Shown in pieces: positions 7,936 through 14,930 of a stretch of 49,957 nucleotides of DNA. A model generated the notes under the pieces. The model was not told the origin of the DNA. It did no database searches and saw only the letters and a list, made by a program, of their open reading frames with translations. Both the position numbers and the translations under genes were made by a program. The stretch is from Microcaldota archaeon. Lineage in GTDB: Archaea; Micrarchaeota; Micrarchaeia; Micrarchaeales; Micrarchaeaceae. Position 1 is the stretch's first letter, and the number at the start of each line of letters is the position of its first letter. Where the stretch lies: NCBI GenBank assembly GCA_028866715.1, contig JAGWHO010000008.1:1-49957 (forward strand). The letters are read 5' to 3'.

Positions 7936-10134
7936 ATGGTAAGGAAGGAGTACGTAGTAGAGGAAATCACAAAGCTTATGAGCAATGTCGACCTTATCAG
8001 GAACATCGCTATCATAGCGCACGTCCACCACGGAAAGACTACTCTTACAGACTCACTTCTGGTAAAGGCTGGAATAATATCTAAGTCTGTTTCCGGAGAC
8101 GTTCTCTACACCAACTACGAGGCGATAGAAAAAGACAGGAGAATGACGATTAAGTCGGCTAACATATCCTTGGGCTTCGAGTACAAGGAAAAGGATTATA
8201 TCATCAACCTCATTGACACGCCTGGCCACGTAGACTTCGGAGGCCACGTCACGAGATCGATGAGGGCTGTTGACGGAGTGGTCCTCGTGGTTGACCCTGT
8301 AGAAGGAATCATGCCGCAGACCGAGACAGTACTCAGGCAGGCTCTAAAGGAAAAGGCAAAACCTATCCTTTTCGTGAACAAGGTAGACAGGCTTCTTTCT
8401 GAATTGAGATTAACGCCGGAACAGACGTTCGAGCGTCTCCAGAATCTTATAGCGGACATCAACACGCTCATAGAGAACTTCGCGCCGGAGGAGTTTGCCG
8501 ACAAGTGGAAGCTCAGCGTAGAGAACGGGAGCGTATCATTTGGATCAGCTTACGACAGATGGGCAGTATCAAGATACATCATGGAGAAGAACAAGGTCAA
8601 CTTCAAGCATGTGTTCGAGTTCAGCGCACAAGGTGAAGAGGGCCTCAAGAAACTGCAGGAGATGGCCCCTATCGAGGACGTCATACTTGCACAGGTAATA
8701 GACCATCTGCCGTCGCCAAAGATTGCACAGGCTTACAGAATTCCTCAGATATGGCACGGCGATCTCAACTCAGAGGAGGCAAAGTGGATGCTTAGCACAG
8801 ATGCATCGGCAAAGACGATCATGGTTGTGTTCAACATAATCTACGACCCGCATAGCGGAGAGGTAGCAATCGCAAGGGTATTCTCAGGCGCAGCAAGAAA
8901 GGGAATTGACATTAATGTATCGGGAAGGACGACAGTCCAGAAGCTCCAGCAGGTCGGAGTATACATGGCGCAGGACAGGATACTCGTAGACAACATACCT
9001 GCAGGAAACATAGCAGCGCTGGTTGGATTAAAAGACGTATCAATCGGAGACACGCTAAGCGAGATTCCGGTAGAGCCGTTCGAGAGCATAACGCACTACT
9101 CGAAGCCTGTAGTGACAAAGGCCATAGAGGCAAAGGACTCAAGAGATACAACAAAGCTTATCGAAGCTCTCAGAGTCCTCACAAAGCAGGACCCAACGAT
9201 AAAGGTGGAGATCAACCAAGAGACAGGAGAGCACCTCGTAAGCGGAATGGGGGAGCTCCATCTAGAGACAATAGAGACAAAGCTAAAGGACGATTACAAG
9301 GTACCAATAACAACAAGCGAGCCGATAGTGGTTTACCACGAGACGCTCGCTGCGTCAGCAGGGCCCATAGAAGGAAAATCGCCAAACAAGCACTCCAAGT
9401 TCTGGATAACGGTATCTCCGTTGCCGGAGACGGTGCAGAAGGCCTTAGACGAAGAGAAGATAAGGGAAGGAACGCCGAAGGGCCAGGTTGCAATAGAGGC
9501 AATGATAGAGGCAGGTCTTGACAGACCTACAGCAAAGGGTGTAGTCCAGGTAGTAAACGGCAACATGCTTGTAGACGTTACAAAAGGGGTCCAGTACCTC
9601 AACGAGGTCATGGAGCTGCTGGTAGACGGATTCACTGAGGCAGTAAGGGACGGACCGCTCGCAAGAGAGAAGGTAGCAGGCATGATGGTCAGCATCAACG
9701 ATGCTACAATACACGAGGACCCTGTGCACAGGGGACCAGCGCAGATAATCCCGGCGATGCGAAGAGGCATATACGCCGCTATGCTCACGGCAGGAGTAAC
9801 GCTCATGGAGCCAAAGCAGCTCTTTACAATAAACATACCTCAGGAGTACATGTCAAACGTCATAAACCTTTTGCAGGGCAAGAGAGGACAAGTGCTCAAC
9901 ATAGCGCAGGACCGTGAACAGATATCGATCAACGCAAAGGTGCCGGTCTCAGAAGTCATAAAGGGCTTCTCCAACGAATTGAGAAGCATGACTCAGGGAA
10001 GGGCAATCTGGTACTACGAGTTCGCAGGTTATGAGAAACTGCCTACGGAACTGCAGAACAAGATCGTAAAGGAGATAAGGACAAGGAAGGGCCAGAAGCC
10101 AGAACCTCCGACAGCGATGGAGTTCATGGACTAA
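7936..10134 (+). CDS. fusA: translation elongation factor EF-2
   Basis: This 732-residue GTPase drives ribosomal translocation. Visible motifs are G1 AHVHHGKT (residues 28-35), switch II DTPGHVDFGGH, G4 NKVD, the domain II-V pattern, and EDPVHRGPAQIIPAMRR with the His at about 598 that archaea and eukaryotes modify to diphthamide. G1 is odd: the invariant Asp of AHVDHGKT is His31 (codon CAC instead of GAC). The rest of the protein is well conserved, so the gene looks functional. Its last 11 bases overlap the stop of the convergent vapC-like gene. Fourth gene of the L30e operon. Confidence 0.97.
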   Translation: MVRKEYVVEEITKLMSNVDLIRNIAIIAHVHHGKTTLTDSLLVKAGIISKSVSGDVLYTNYEAIEKDRRMTIKSANISLGFEYKEKDYIINLIDTPGHVDFGGHVTRSMRAVDGVVLVVDPVEGIMPQTETVLRQALKEKAKPILFVNKVDRLLSELRLTPEQTFERLQNLIADINTLIENFAPEEFADKWKLSVENGSVSFGSAYDRWAVSRYIMEKNKVNFKHVFEFSAQGEEGLKKLQEMAPIEDVILAQVIDHLPSPKIAQAYRIPQIWHGDLNSEEAKWMLSTDASAKTIMVVFNIIYDPHSGEVAIARVFSGAARKGIDINVSGRTTVQKLQQVGVYMAQDRILVDNIPAGNIAALVGLKDVSIGDTLSEIPVEPFESITHYSKPVVTKAIEAKDSRDTTKLIEALRVLTKQDPTIKVEINQETGEHLVSGMGELHLETIETKLKDDYKVPITTSEPIVVYHETLAASAGPIEGKSPNKHSKFWITVSPLPETVQKALDEEKIREGTPKGQVAIEAMIEAGLDRPTAKGVVQVVNGNMLVDVTKGVQYLNEVMELLVDGFTEAVRDGPLAREKVAGMMVSINDATIHEDPVHRGPAQIIPAMRRGIYAAMLTAGVTLMEPKQLFTINIPQEYMSNVINLLQGKRGQVLNIAQDREQISINAKVPVSEVIKGFSNELRSMTQGRAIWYYEFAGYEKLPTELQNKIVKEIRTRKGQKPEPPTAMEFMD

Positions 10135-10570
10135 TCTCATCAATAAAGTCCTGAATAGCCATCGATTTGTAATTCTTTACCTTTATCTTATATTTGTCCT
10201 CAATAAACTTCTTATTTTCAAGAATCTTTGTGTCTTCTGTGACCAATGTCTCGTTCATCGCTACGGCTGTAGCAACTATGATGCAATCCACGTAATCGTT
10301 AAGCCTCTTAAGCAGGTCGTTTGCAATCCTTGTCACCTCTGGTGCATAGAATGGCAAAACCTTAAATGATGAAATTATTGCGTCTACTGCTTCCGTGACA
10401 TGCTTCGGATCTATCCCTAATTTCGCTGCCTTTGCCTGCAGCTCAAACAAAGAAAGCTCGCTGACTGTCGCATTGAGCTTGTACAGGTGCTCTTCCGGCA
10501 TTCCAGCAATCATATCACTCTCTACGGCTATCCTGGCGAACGGCAGAATGTACGTTGTATCTAGTATCAG
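10124..10570 (-). CDS. vapC: VapC-like PIN-domain toxin, probable CTG start
   Basis: PIN ribonucleases cleave tRNA or rRNA when not bound by their antitoxin. The acidic PIN residues are all present: Asp in LILDTTYILPF at the N-terminus, Glu in SELSLFEL, Asp in DYVDCIIVATA and Asp in LVTEDTKIL. The first ATG in frame (10513) would delete the first strand and the first catalytic Asp, so it cannot be the true start. Upstream there is no ATG, GTG or TTG before a stop. The best start is CTG at 10570-10568, which overlaps the antitoxin stop as CTGA and gives the usual MILDTTYI-like N-terminus (148 residues). The 3' end overlaps the EF-2 stop by 11 bases. A decayed start is the alternative. Confidence 0.75.
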   Translation of the reverse strand: MILDTTYILPFARIAVESDMIAGMPEEHLYKLNATVSELSLFELQAKAAKLGIDPKHVTEAVDAIISSFKVLPFYAPEVTRIANDLLKRLNDYVDCIIVATAVAMNETLVTEDTKILENKKFIEDKYKIKVKNYKSMAIQDFIDEISP

Positions 10571-10806
10571 GACATCGCCGCTTTAGATAACTCTGACCTG
10601 AAGCCCTCAAACTCCTTGTTTGTCACCTTCGCGAGCTTCTTCGCATGCAAAAGCCTTGTCAGGTTCGCCCTGTTCATGAGCGCCTTCCTAAGAATGTCAT
10701 TCATTACCCTCGAGATGGCCTTGCCTGTCTTATATTCATTTAGGCTCTCCTTTACCAGCGCCTCGTAGACATCCTTGTCAAGAAGCACTGTGGTTCTCCT
10801 CTCCAT
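10567..10806 (-). CDS. vapB: VapB-like ribbon-helix-helix antitoxin
   Basis: This 79-residue protein should bind and silence the PIN toxin and repress the operon. The N-terminal half is a ribbon-helix-helix DNA-binding fold: strand RTTVLLDKDVYEAL, helix, then KAISRVMNDILRKAL. The C-terminal half (NLTRLLHAKKLAKVTNKEFE) is the likely toxin-binding tail. It lies directly upstream of the toxin, with overlapping stop/start bases. A 9-base inverted repeat lies just ahead of the ATG and overlaps the promoter, fitting autoregulation. Confidence 0.8.
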   Translation of the reverse strand: MERRTTVLLDKDVYEALVKESLNEYKTGKAISRVMNDILRKALMNRANLTRLLHAKKLAKVTNKEFEGFRSELSKAAMS

Positions 10807-10816
10807 AACATCAACA

Positions 10817-10840
10817 ATATGTTTATATGCTTAAACATAT
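10817..10840. promoter_or_regulatory. inverted-repeat operator and TATA region of the vapBC pair
   Basis: ATATGTTTA (10817-10825) and TAAACATAT (10832-10840) form a perfect 9-base inverted repeat with a 6-base spacer. It begins 10 bases upstream of the vapB ATG and overlaps an AT-rich TATA-like stretch on the minus strand near 10838-10847. The size and position suit dimer-of-dimers binding by a ribbon-helix-helix antitoxin. Confidence 0.6.
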
Positions 10841-10858
10841 AAATACCTTCCTGGCCAC

Positions 10859-12244
10859 CTAATCAGTCTCGCTTTCTTCCAGCTCTACACTCTCTACGTT
10901 CTCCTTCTTTTGCTCCTGTCTTCCTGCATCATAGTCAACCTTATTCTGCGGAAGATTCCTCTTGTAATCCTCTATGATCCTGCTGTACTGCCTGGAGTGC
11001 ATGTTGTCGAACAATCTATAGCACAGAGTGCCCAAGAGCACCTCAGTGACAATGAGCGTTATAAGCTCGAAGCCCTTGACCCTCTCGAGAAGGCTTGTCT
11101 CGACGCGCTGCAGGTCTCCGTCCCTGTAAACAGGGAAGATGAAGAGGGCCGGGGCTCCGGTGTCCCCCACAAGCGCAAACCTGTTCGTCGGGTTAGGCGA
11201 TTGGCCTATTATCTCGTTGAGAAGGTTCTCCCTGCTGTCTATAAGCAGCTTGCCGTTGATCATGTTCGCTATCAGTACCGCGTTGTATTTGATGCCTGTA
11301 TGCTGCATCGTTATGGTAGGCCTTACTATAATTCCATTCTCTTTCAGCCTGTGGTATGTGTACTGCGAGGTGCCCCTGTCAAGGCCGTGCCTCTTGTCTA
11401 TGTCCGTGAAGTCCATATTGGCATCAGCGTTCATCTCCCTAAGCACGGCGTACTCCCTGCCTGTTATCTGCCCCTGCTGTATGCGGGGCGTCTCTTTCGA
11501 TCGCTTCCATACGCTTTCCTTTAGCAATTCGTAGAACTCCCCCCGCAATGGCACGAAGCAGTAGGTAGCGAAGAACGGCGATATGGTCCATTCCATGTCG
11601 TATTCCGCTATGGTCTTGTCCAGCAGGAACCTGTAGAACAATCCGGATGCGTTCTCGCCGCTCCTGCCCACGAAGTGCAGTATCATGTCGTATCTTCCGC
11701 TCGTAAGAAGGACAAGCTGGACATTGCGCATTTTCGCGAACGCCTCTTTGAGCCTCGCAACGTCGGGCCTCTTGCCCACAAACTTGACAAGGGCAAGATA
11801 CTCGAGATAACCCAGTTTCACCAGATTCGGCTCGATTATGTACCTTATCCCATATCTTTCTTCCAGCTGCCCTATCCTGTAGTGCGTCGAATTGGGCTTC
11901 AATCCAGCAAGCCCTCCTATAAACGCAAGGCTTGCCCTCGAGTTCATGCTCAGTGCAGTCAGTATCTTCTTGTCTGTCTCGCTGAGCCTCTCAGGGCCGG
12001 CAGCCTGAACAGGCCTCTCGGCAGCAGCGCCGTATTGGGCGCCCTTCCTTATGAATGTGCCGTCGTCTGTAATCCTGCCAAGGTACTCCGCAATGCTCCT
12101 TACTTTCTTTCTATTCTTGTCCCATGCAGTTGTCCTCCTATAGACGTAGTAATGGCCGTTCAGCCTGCTTATTGAGATATTCGAGCCGAGCTCTCGTCTA
12201 ATGCTCTCGAGAGCCTTGGTCACTGCCTCAGGGATCTTCTTCAT
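10859..12244 (-). CDS. double winged-helix (Lrp/AsnC-like) regulator with transposase-like N-domain
   Basis: This is a 461-residue probable DNA-binding regulator. Residues ~20-70 (NGHYYVYRRTTAWDKNRKKV, then YLGRI and a DG turn) resemble the N-terminal module of IS1634-type transposases and some archaeal regulators. A first Lrp-type helix-turn-helix follows (LSETDKKILTALSMNSRAS, near residues 82-140), then an alpha/beta sensor-like domain. A second HTH (QITGREYAVLREMNADANMD onward, near residue 255) is followed by another sensor-like domain. The C-terminal 50 residues are charged and probably disordered. It reads away from the AT-rich region that holds its palindromic operator. The ligand is unknown. 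Confidence 0.7.
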   Translation of the reverse strand: MKKIPEAVTKALESIRRELGSNISISRLNGHYYVYRRTTAWDKNRKKVRSIAEYLGRITDDGTFIRKGAQYGAAAERPVQAAGPERLSETDKKILTALSMNSRASLAFIGGLAGLKPNSTHYRIGQLEERYGIRYIIEPNLVKLGYLEYLALVKFVGKRPDVARLKEAFAKMRNVQLVLLTSGRYDMILHFVGRSGENASGLFYRFLLDKTIAEYDMEWTISPFFATYCFVPLRGEFYELLKESVWKRSKETPRIQQGQITGREYAVLREMNADANMDFTDIDKRHGLDRGTSQYTYHRLKENGIIVRPTITMQHTGIKYNAVLIANMINGKLLIDSRENLLNEIIGQSPNPTNRFALVGDTGAPALFIFPVYRDGDLQRVETSLLERVKGFELITLIVTEVLLGTLCYRLFDNMHSRQYSRIIEDYKRNLPQNKVDYDAGRQEQKKENVESVELEESETD

Positions 12245-12263
12245 ATTAGTATTTTATACTAAT
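12245..12263. promoter_or_regulatory. palindrome next to the regulator start codon
   Basis: ATTAGTAT-TTT-ATACTAAT is a perfect 8-base inverted repeat immediately upstream of the regulator's ATG at 12244. Its half-site recurs at 12299. The position suggests an autoregulatory operator. Confidence 0.55.
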
Positions 12264-12298
12264 TGAAATATAAATATATTACTATAAAATAGGATTAC

Positions 12299-12318
12299 AT
12301 ACTAATATATATTAGAAT
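12299..12318. promoter_or_regulatory. second palindrome of the regulator region
   Basis: ATACTAAT-ATAT-ATTAGAAT repeats the half-sites of the 12245-12263 palindrome in the opposite order, with one mismatch. Inside it CTAATATATATTAG is a perfect 14-base palindrome. It lies between the regulator and the divergent gene pair at 12498, so it could control either direction. Confidence 0.5.
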
Positions 12319-12385
12319 AAAAACAAGAATAATCGTTGAAATCTCGTATCCATACTCAAATATGCGCCTCAGAAGCGAGGTCACT

Positions 12386-12396
12386 CATATATATGC
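12386..12396 (+). promoter_or_regulatory. possible TATA box for the tandem paralogue pair
   Basis: CATATATATGC lies about 105 bases upstream of the likely ATG at 12498. The long distance leaves room for a leader, or for an N-terminally longer protein starting near 12396. Confidence 0.25.
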
Positions 12397-12497
12397 GGTA
12401 TGTCGTAATAGATATCACAGGCAAGGGGGAAGAAGCTCATACTTTTCATGTTCCTTCCCCTTTTCCCCCACCCACCTTTATGATTAACCGTGATGAG

Positions 12498-13013
12498 ATG
12501 GAGAATACTACAAAGAAACCAGTTCATATCGTAGATAAAATACAGACGCAGCTTAGGGAGGACGGCTATCAAAATACCATAAAAGTATCTGATGCACTGT
12601 ACCGTATCGGCTATGACTCAGTACCTTCGATGATGGATAAGGTCGCTGAAGGAGGGACTATTGAGGAGCAGATAGGCAAATACCTCAAGGCACAAAAGCT
12701 TTCTGCAGCCGATTCCGATGATGACTTCTTATCTATAAAAAGCCTTAACGGGGAGCTGCCTAAAAATCTACCATTACAACTTACGATCCCGATAACTTTT
12801 ACTCTATCCTCTGTAACGCTTAGGGCACCAAAGGACAGTCACTATAAAATAGTGATAGATGCAAGTAAAGGTACCGTTTCTAGAGTTGCTGAGTGGGAGT
12901 TGGAAGGTAAAAAGATATGTGAGTATCTTGTCGGTAAAGACAAAAATGGTGACTTCAATGGCGAATGTGAAGAAAGCCCATTCTTCGTAAAGCTGAGAAA
13001 AGGAACGGCTTAA
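12498..13013 (+). CDS. unknown protein, first of a tandem paralogous pair
   Basis: The likely product has 171 residues (MENTTKKPVHIVDKIQTQLR...), although the frame is open from 12336 and ATG codons at 12393 and 12480 are possible. The part before 12498 is Pro/Phe-rich and unlike coding sequence, so I chose 12498, where GTGATGAG precedes. I do not recognise the family. The N-terminal half is helical and charged. The C-terminal half has beta-type strands (LPLQLTIPITFTL, YKIVIDASKGTVSRV). The next gene has the same plan and is probably a duplicate. Base composition is clearly richer in A and T than the neighbours, which hints at transfer. Confidence 0.6.
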   Translation: MENTTKKPVHIVDKIQTQLREDGYQNTIKVSDALYRIGYDSVPSMMDKVAEGGTIEEQIGKYLKAQKLSAADSDDDFLSIKSLNGELPKNLPLQLTIPITFTLSSVTLRAPKDSHYKIVIDASKGTVSRVAEWELEGKKICEYLVGKDKNGDFNGECEESPFFVKLRKGTA

Positions 13014-13050
13014 GGCAACTGAAGTAAATTGCGATAAATGGTTGAATATC

Positions 13051-13539
13051 ATGGTACAAGCACAAAAGAACATAGATAATCATGTGAAAGCAGAGATGCG
13101 TCTATCAGAGCTGCTTAAGCAACTTGATGCTGATAACGTCCCATATACCATAGATGCGAAATTTTATTTAGATCATGAAAAAATAGAGGAAGAGGTAATT
13201 AACGGACTAAGTGCCTCAGGATTTAAGGCAGACACGTCAAACGGCTCGATAGTAAAAGGCTTCCTTTTCGAAATAACTCCTACAACCAAAGATACTGTAC
13301 TTAGTTCACTAAGACTCACAGTACCGATTGACATATACGCAGATCAAATCTACCTAAAATTAGAGAATGAGAAGCCTGTAGAGATATTAGTTAATAGAAC
13401 GAACGGCACTCTAGACCTAATCTCTCTAGATATCGTACAAAAGTCGGTTAATGGCCAGTTATCGGAACGTTTAAGCTATCTTCAGAATGCTGTAAAAAAG
13501 GCAAATTTGCTGAGAAGAGAAGGCATGGTTACAGAATAA
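13051..13539 (+). CDS. unknown protein, second of a tandem paralogous pair
   Basis: The product has 162 residues (MVQAQKNIDNHVKAEMR...). It follows the first paralogue by 37 bases. The shared pattern is an N-terminal helical part, a TI-x(n)-IEEEV helix, then an Ile/Leu-rich strand pair: LSSLRLTVPIDIY here against LPLQLTIPITFTL, and PVEILVNRTNGTLDLI against YKIVIDASKGTVSRV. No signal peptide, metal site or catalytic motif is visible. The pair could be an accessory or mobile-element cargo. I give no function. The in-frame TTG at 13042 is a less likely start. Confidence 0.65.
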   Translation: MVQAQKNIDNHVKAEMRLSELLKQLDADNVPYTIDAKFYLDHEKIEEEVINGLSASGFKADTSNGSIVKGFLFEITPTTKDTVLSSLRLTVPIDIYADQIYLKLENEKPVEILVNRTNGTLDLISLDIVQKSVNGQLSERLSYLQNAVKKANLLRREGMVTE

Positions 13540-13824
13540 GTAAATAAAGTGATCCAATGAACCCCTACCACAACGATGCGACAAAGCAGCACAGTGACGG
13601 AGAGCTTCTTTGAATATTTTGAGGCAATCTCATGATTGTAACTACAGTTCTAAATCTAACGGCGCTTGGCGTATCCATAAGGAAAACATACGACGCATTG
13701 CTTAGAAAAAGCGATTAAAAGCCACTAATCCAAAAGGTTTAAATAAGCTAATAACCAATACTTTCTTTGAAGGTATTCTTTCTTCTAAAGTAATACTGAA
13801 TGAGGGAAACCGACGGTGTTATAC
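13540..13824 (+). other. intergenic region with two very short overlapping ORFs and the L7Ae promoter
   Basis: Two tiny frames occur: 13576-13635 (19 residues, MRQSSTVTESFFEYFEAIS) and 13632-13718 (28 residues, starting MIVTTVLNLTALGVSIRKTY). The second ATG overlaps the first TGA as ATGA. I cannot tell peptides from remnants. GGTTTAAATAAG near 13736-13747 is a TATA-like box for the L7Ae operon. Confidence 0.35.
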
Positions 13825-14313
13825 ATGGCAAAATCTTACGTAAAGTTCGAGGTATCTAACGATATCGTCGCAAAGACATACGAGGCTTTGCAGCAGGCAA
13901 GGCAGAATGGTACCATAAGAAAGGGTGCGAACGAGGTAACGAAGAGCGTAGAGCGCGGTCTAGCCTCTTTCGTTGTTATCGCAGGTGACGTTGACCCTGA
14001 AGAGGTCGTTGTCCATATCCCGAGCCTTTGCGAGCAGAAGAAGATAACATACTCATATGTGCCGAGCAAGCAGGAGCTTGGCAAGTCCATAGGCATGAAT
14101 GTGCCGTGCACTGCAATCGCGGTCGAGAACCCGGGCAGCGCTGCAAACGCGATAAAGGACATAGTGTCAAAGGTAACGGGACTTGCGCCAAAGCCAGCTC
14201 AGGCACCATCTCCAGAAAAGGCTGCAGAGCAGCCGAAGAAGGAGGCAAAGCCCAAGGCAGAGAAGAAGGCGGCCCCTAAGAAGGAGGCAGCGCCTGAAAA
14301 GGCAGCAGAATAA
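13825..14313 (+). CDS. rpl7ae: ribosomal protein L7Ae with Lys/Ala/Pro-rich tail
   Basis: L7Ae binds kink-turns in rRNA, and in archaea also in box C/D and H/ACA RNPs and RNase P. The core (residues 1-122) carries the family signature KGANEVTKSVERGLASFVVI, then AGDVDPEEVVVHIP and YSYVPSKQELGKSIGM. The last ~40 residues are a low-complexity Lys/Ala/Pro/Glu tail, absent from typical archaeal L7Ae. The ATG at 13825 with GGTG six bases upstream is preferred over the GTG at 13816. S28e and L24e follow. Confidence 0.95.
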   Translation: MAKSYVKFEVSNDIVAKTYEALQQARQNGTIRKGANEVTKSVERGLASFVVIAGDVDPEEVVVHIPSLCEQKKITYSYVPSKQELGKSIGMNVPCTAIAVENPGSAANAIKDIVSKVTGLAPKPAQAPSPEKAAEQPKKEAKPKAEKKAAPKKEAAPEKAAE

Positions 14314-14326
14314 TTAGATGATAAGG

Positions 14327-14626
14327 ATGGCAGACCAACCACAGCAACCACAACAGGCCGCACCGCAGGCACCGAAGCCAGCGCAGCAACAGCAGGCAGC
14401 AGCAGGCAAGCCTATGTTCCCGGGTTTTGCAGCAGAGGTTGTTGAGGTGAACCAGGTCGCCAAGACAGGCATATCGGGAGAGATTTACTCCGTGTCGTGC
14501 AGAATCCTCGAAGGAAACGACCGCGGAAGAATCATAAGAAGGAACGTGCTCGGCCCAATAAAGGTCGGCGATGTGGTACGTCTTCCTGACACAAGCAGGG
14601 AGGCGCGCGAGATCCGCGTGAAGTAA
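14327..14626 (+). CDS. rps28e: ribosomal protein S28e with Gln/Pro/Ala-rich N-terminal extension
   Basis: This is a 99-residue small-subunit protein. The S28e core starts near residue 36 (AAEVVEVNQVAKTGISGEIY) and includes CRILEGNDRGRIIRRNVLGPIKVGD and the diagnostic C-terminal SREAREIRVK. The first ~33 residues are Gln/Pro/Ala repeats (MADQPQQPQQAAPQAPKPAQ), unusual for this family, which is normally about 70 residues long. The start at 14327 is more natural than the ATG at 14318. The stop is 10 bases before L24e. Confidence 0.92.
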   Translation: MADQPQQPQQAAPQAPKPAQQQQAAAGKPMFPGFAAEVVEVNQVAKTGISGEIYSVSCRILEGNDRGRIIRRNVLGPIKVGDVVRLPDTSREAREIRVK

Positions 14627-14636
14627 GGTAATTCAC

Positions 14637-14810
14637 ATGAAGTGCACTCATTGCTCAAAGGAAATACCAAAGGGCACAGGTACCATGTATGTCTACAAGA
14701 TAGGCAACATCAGCTACTTCTGCTCCAACAGGTGCTACAAGAACGAGATAATCCTTCACAGAAAGCTCAATCCTAAGGAAATCCGCGGCAAGAAGGTCGC
14801 AGCAAAGTAA
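14637..14810 (+). CDS. rpl24e: ribosomal protein L24e
   Basis: This is a 57-residue zinc-ribbon large-subunit protein. It begins MKCTHCSKEIPKGTGTMYVY and contains CSNRCYKNEI. The four Cys (CxxC ... CxxxC) bind zinc. The C-terminus is basic (RKLNPKEIRGKKVAAK). The order L7Ae-S28e-L24e is a classical archaeal one. The infB or ndk gene that often follows is missing. This gene is short and easily overlooked. Confidence 0.93.
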   Translation: MKCTHCSKEIPKGTGTMYVYKIGNISYFCSNRCYKNEIILHRKLNPKEIRGKKVAAK

Positions 14811-14892
14811 TATCTTACTGCTTAATTCAGCAAGCGTTTTATACTTTAAAGGCTTAATATAGCGTTAGCAAGACGGCGGCATACAGTAAGAT

Positions 14893-14922
14893 TTATATAT
14901 TATATGGAATTATATATTATAT
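14893..14922 (+). promoter_or_regulatory. tandem AT-rich direct repeat before the antitoxin gene
   Basis: TTATATATTATAT occurs at 14893-14905 and again at 14910-14922, a 17-base period, ending 8 bases before the antitoxin ATG. The first copy sits where a TATA box would be. The pair could be a promoter with an overlapping repressor site. Confidence 0.45.
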
Positions 14923-14930
14923 AGACTTAT

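Noticed and set aside
10124-10513. VapC-like gene read from the ATG at 10513
   Set aside because: This start would remove the first strand and the first acidic residue of the PIN domain, so I placed the start upstream.
14811-14930. Possible CRISPR-like or mobile-element repeat before the antitoxin gene
   Set aside because: Only two AT-rich copies of 13 bases are seen, with no spacer structure, so an operator or TATA explanation is simpler. I see no CRISPR array anywhere in the window.
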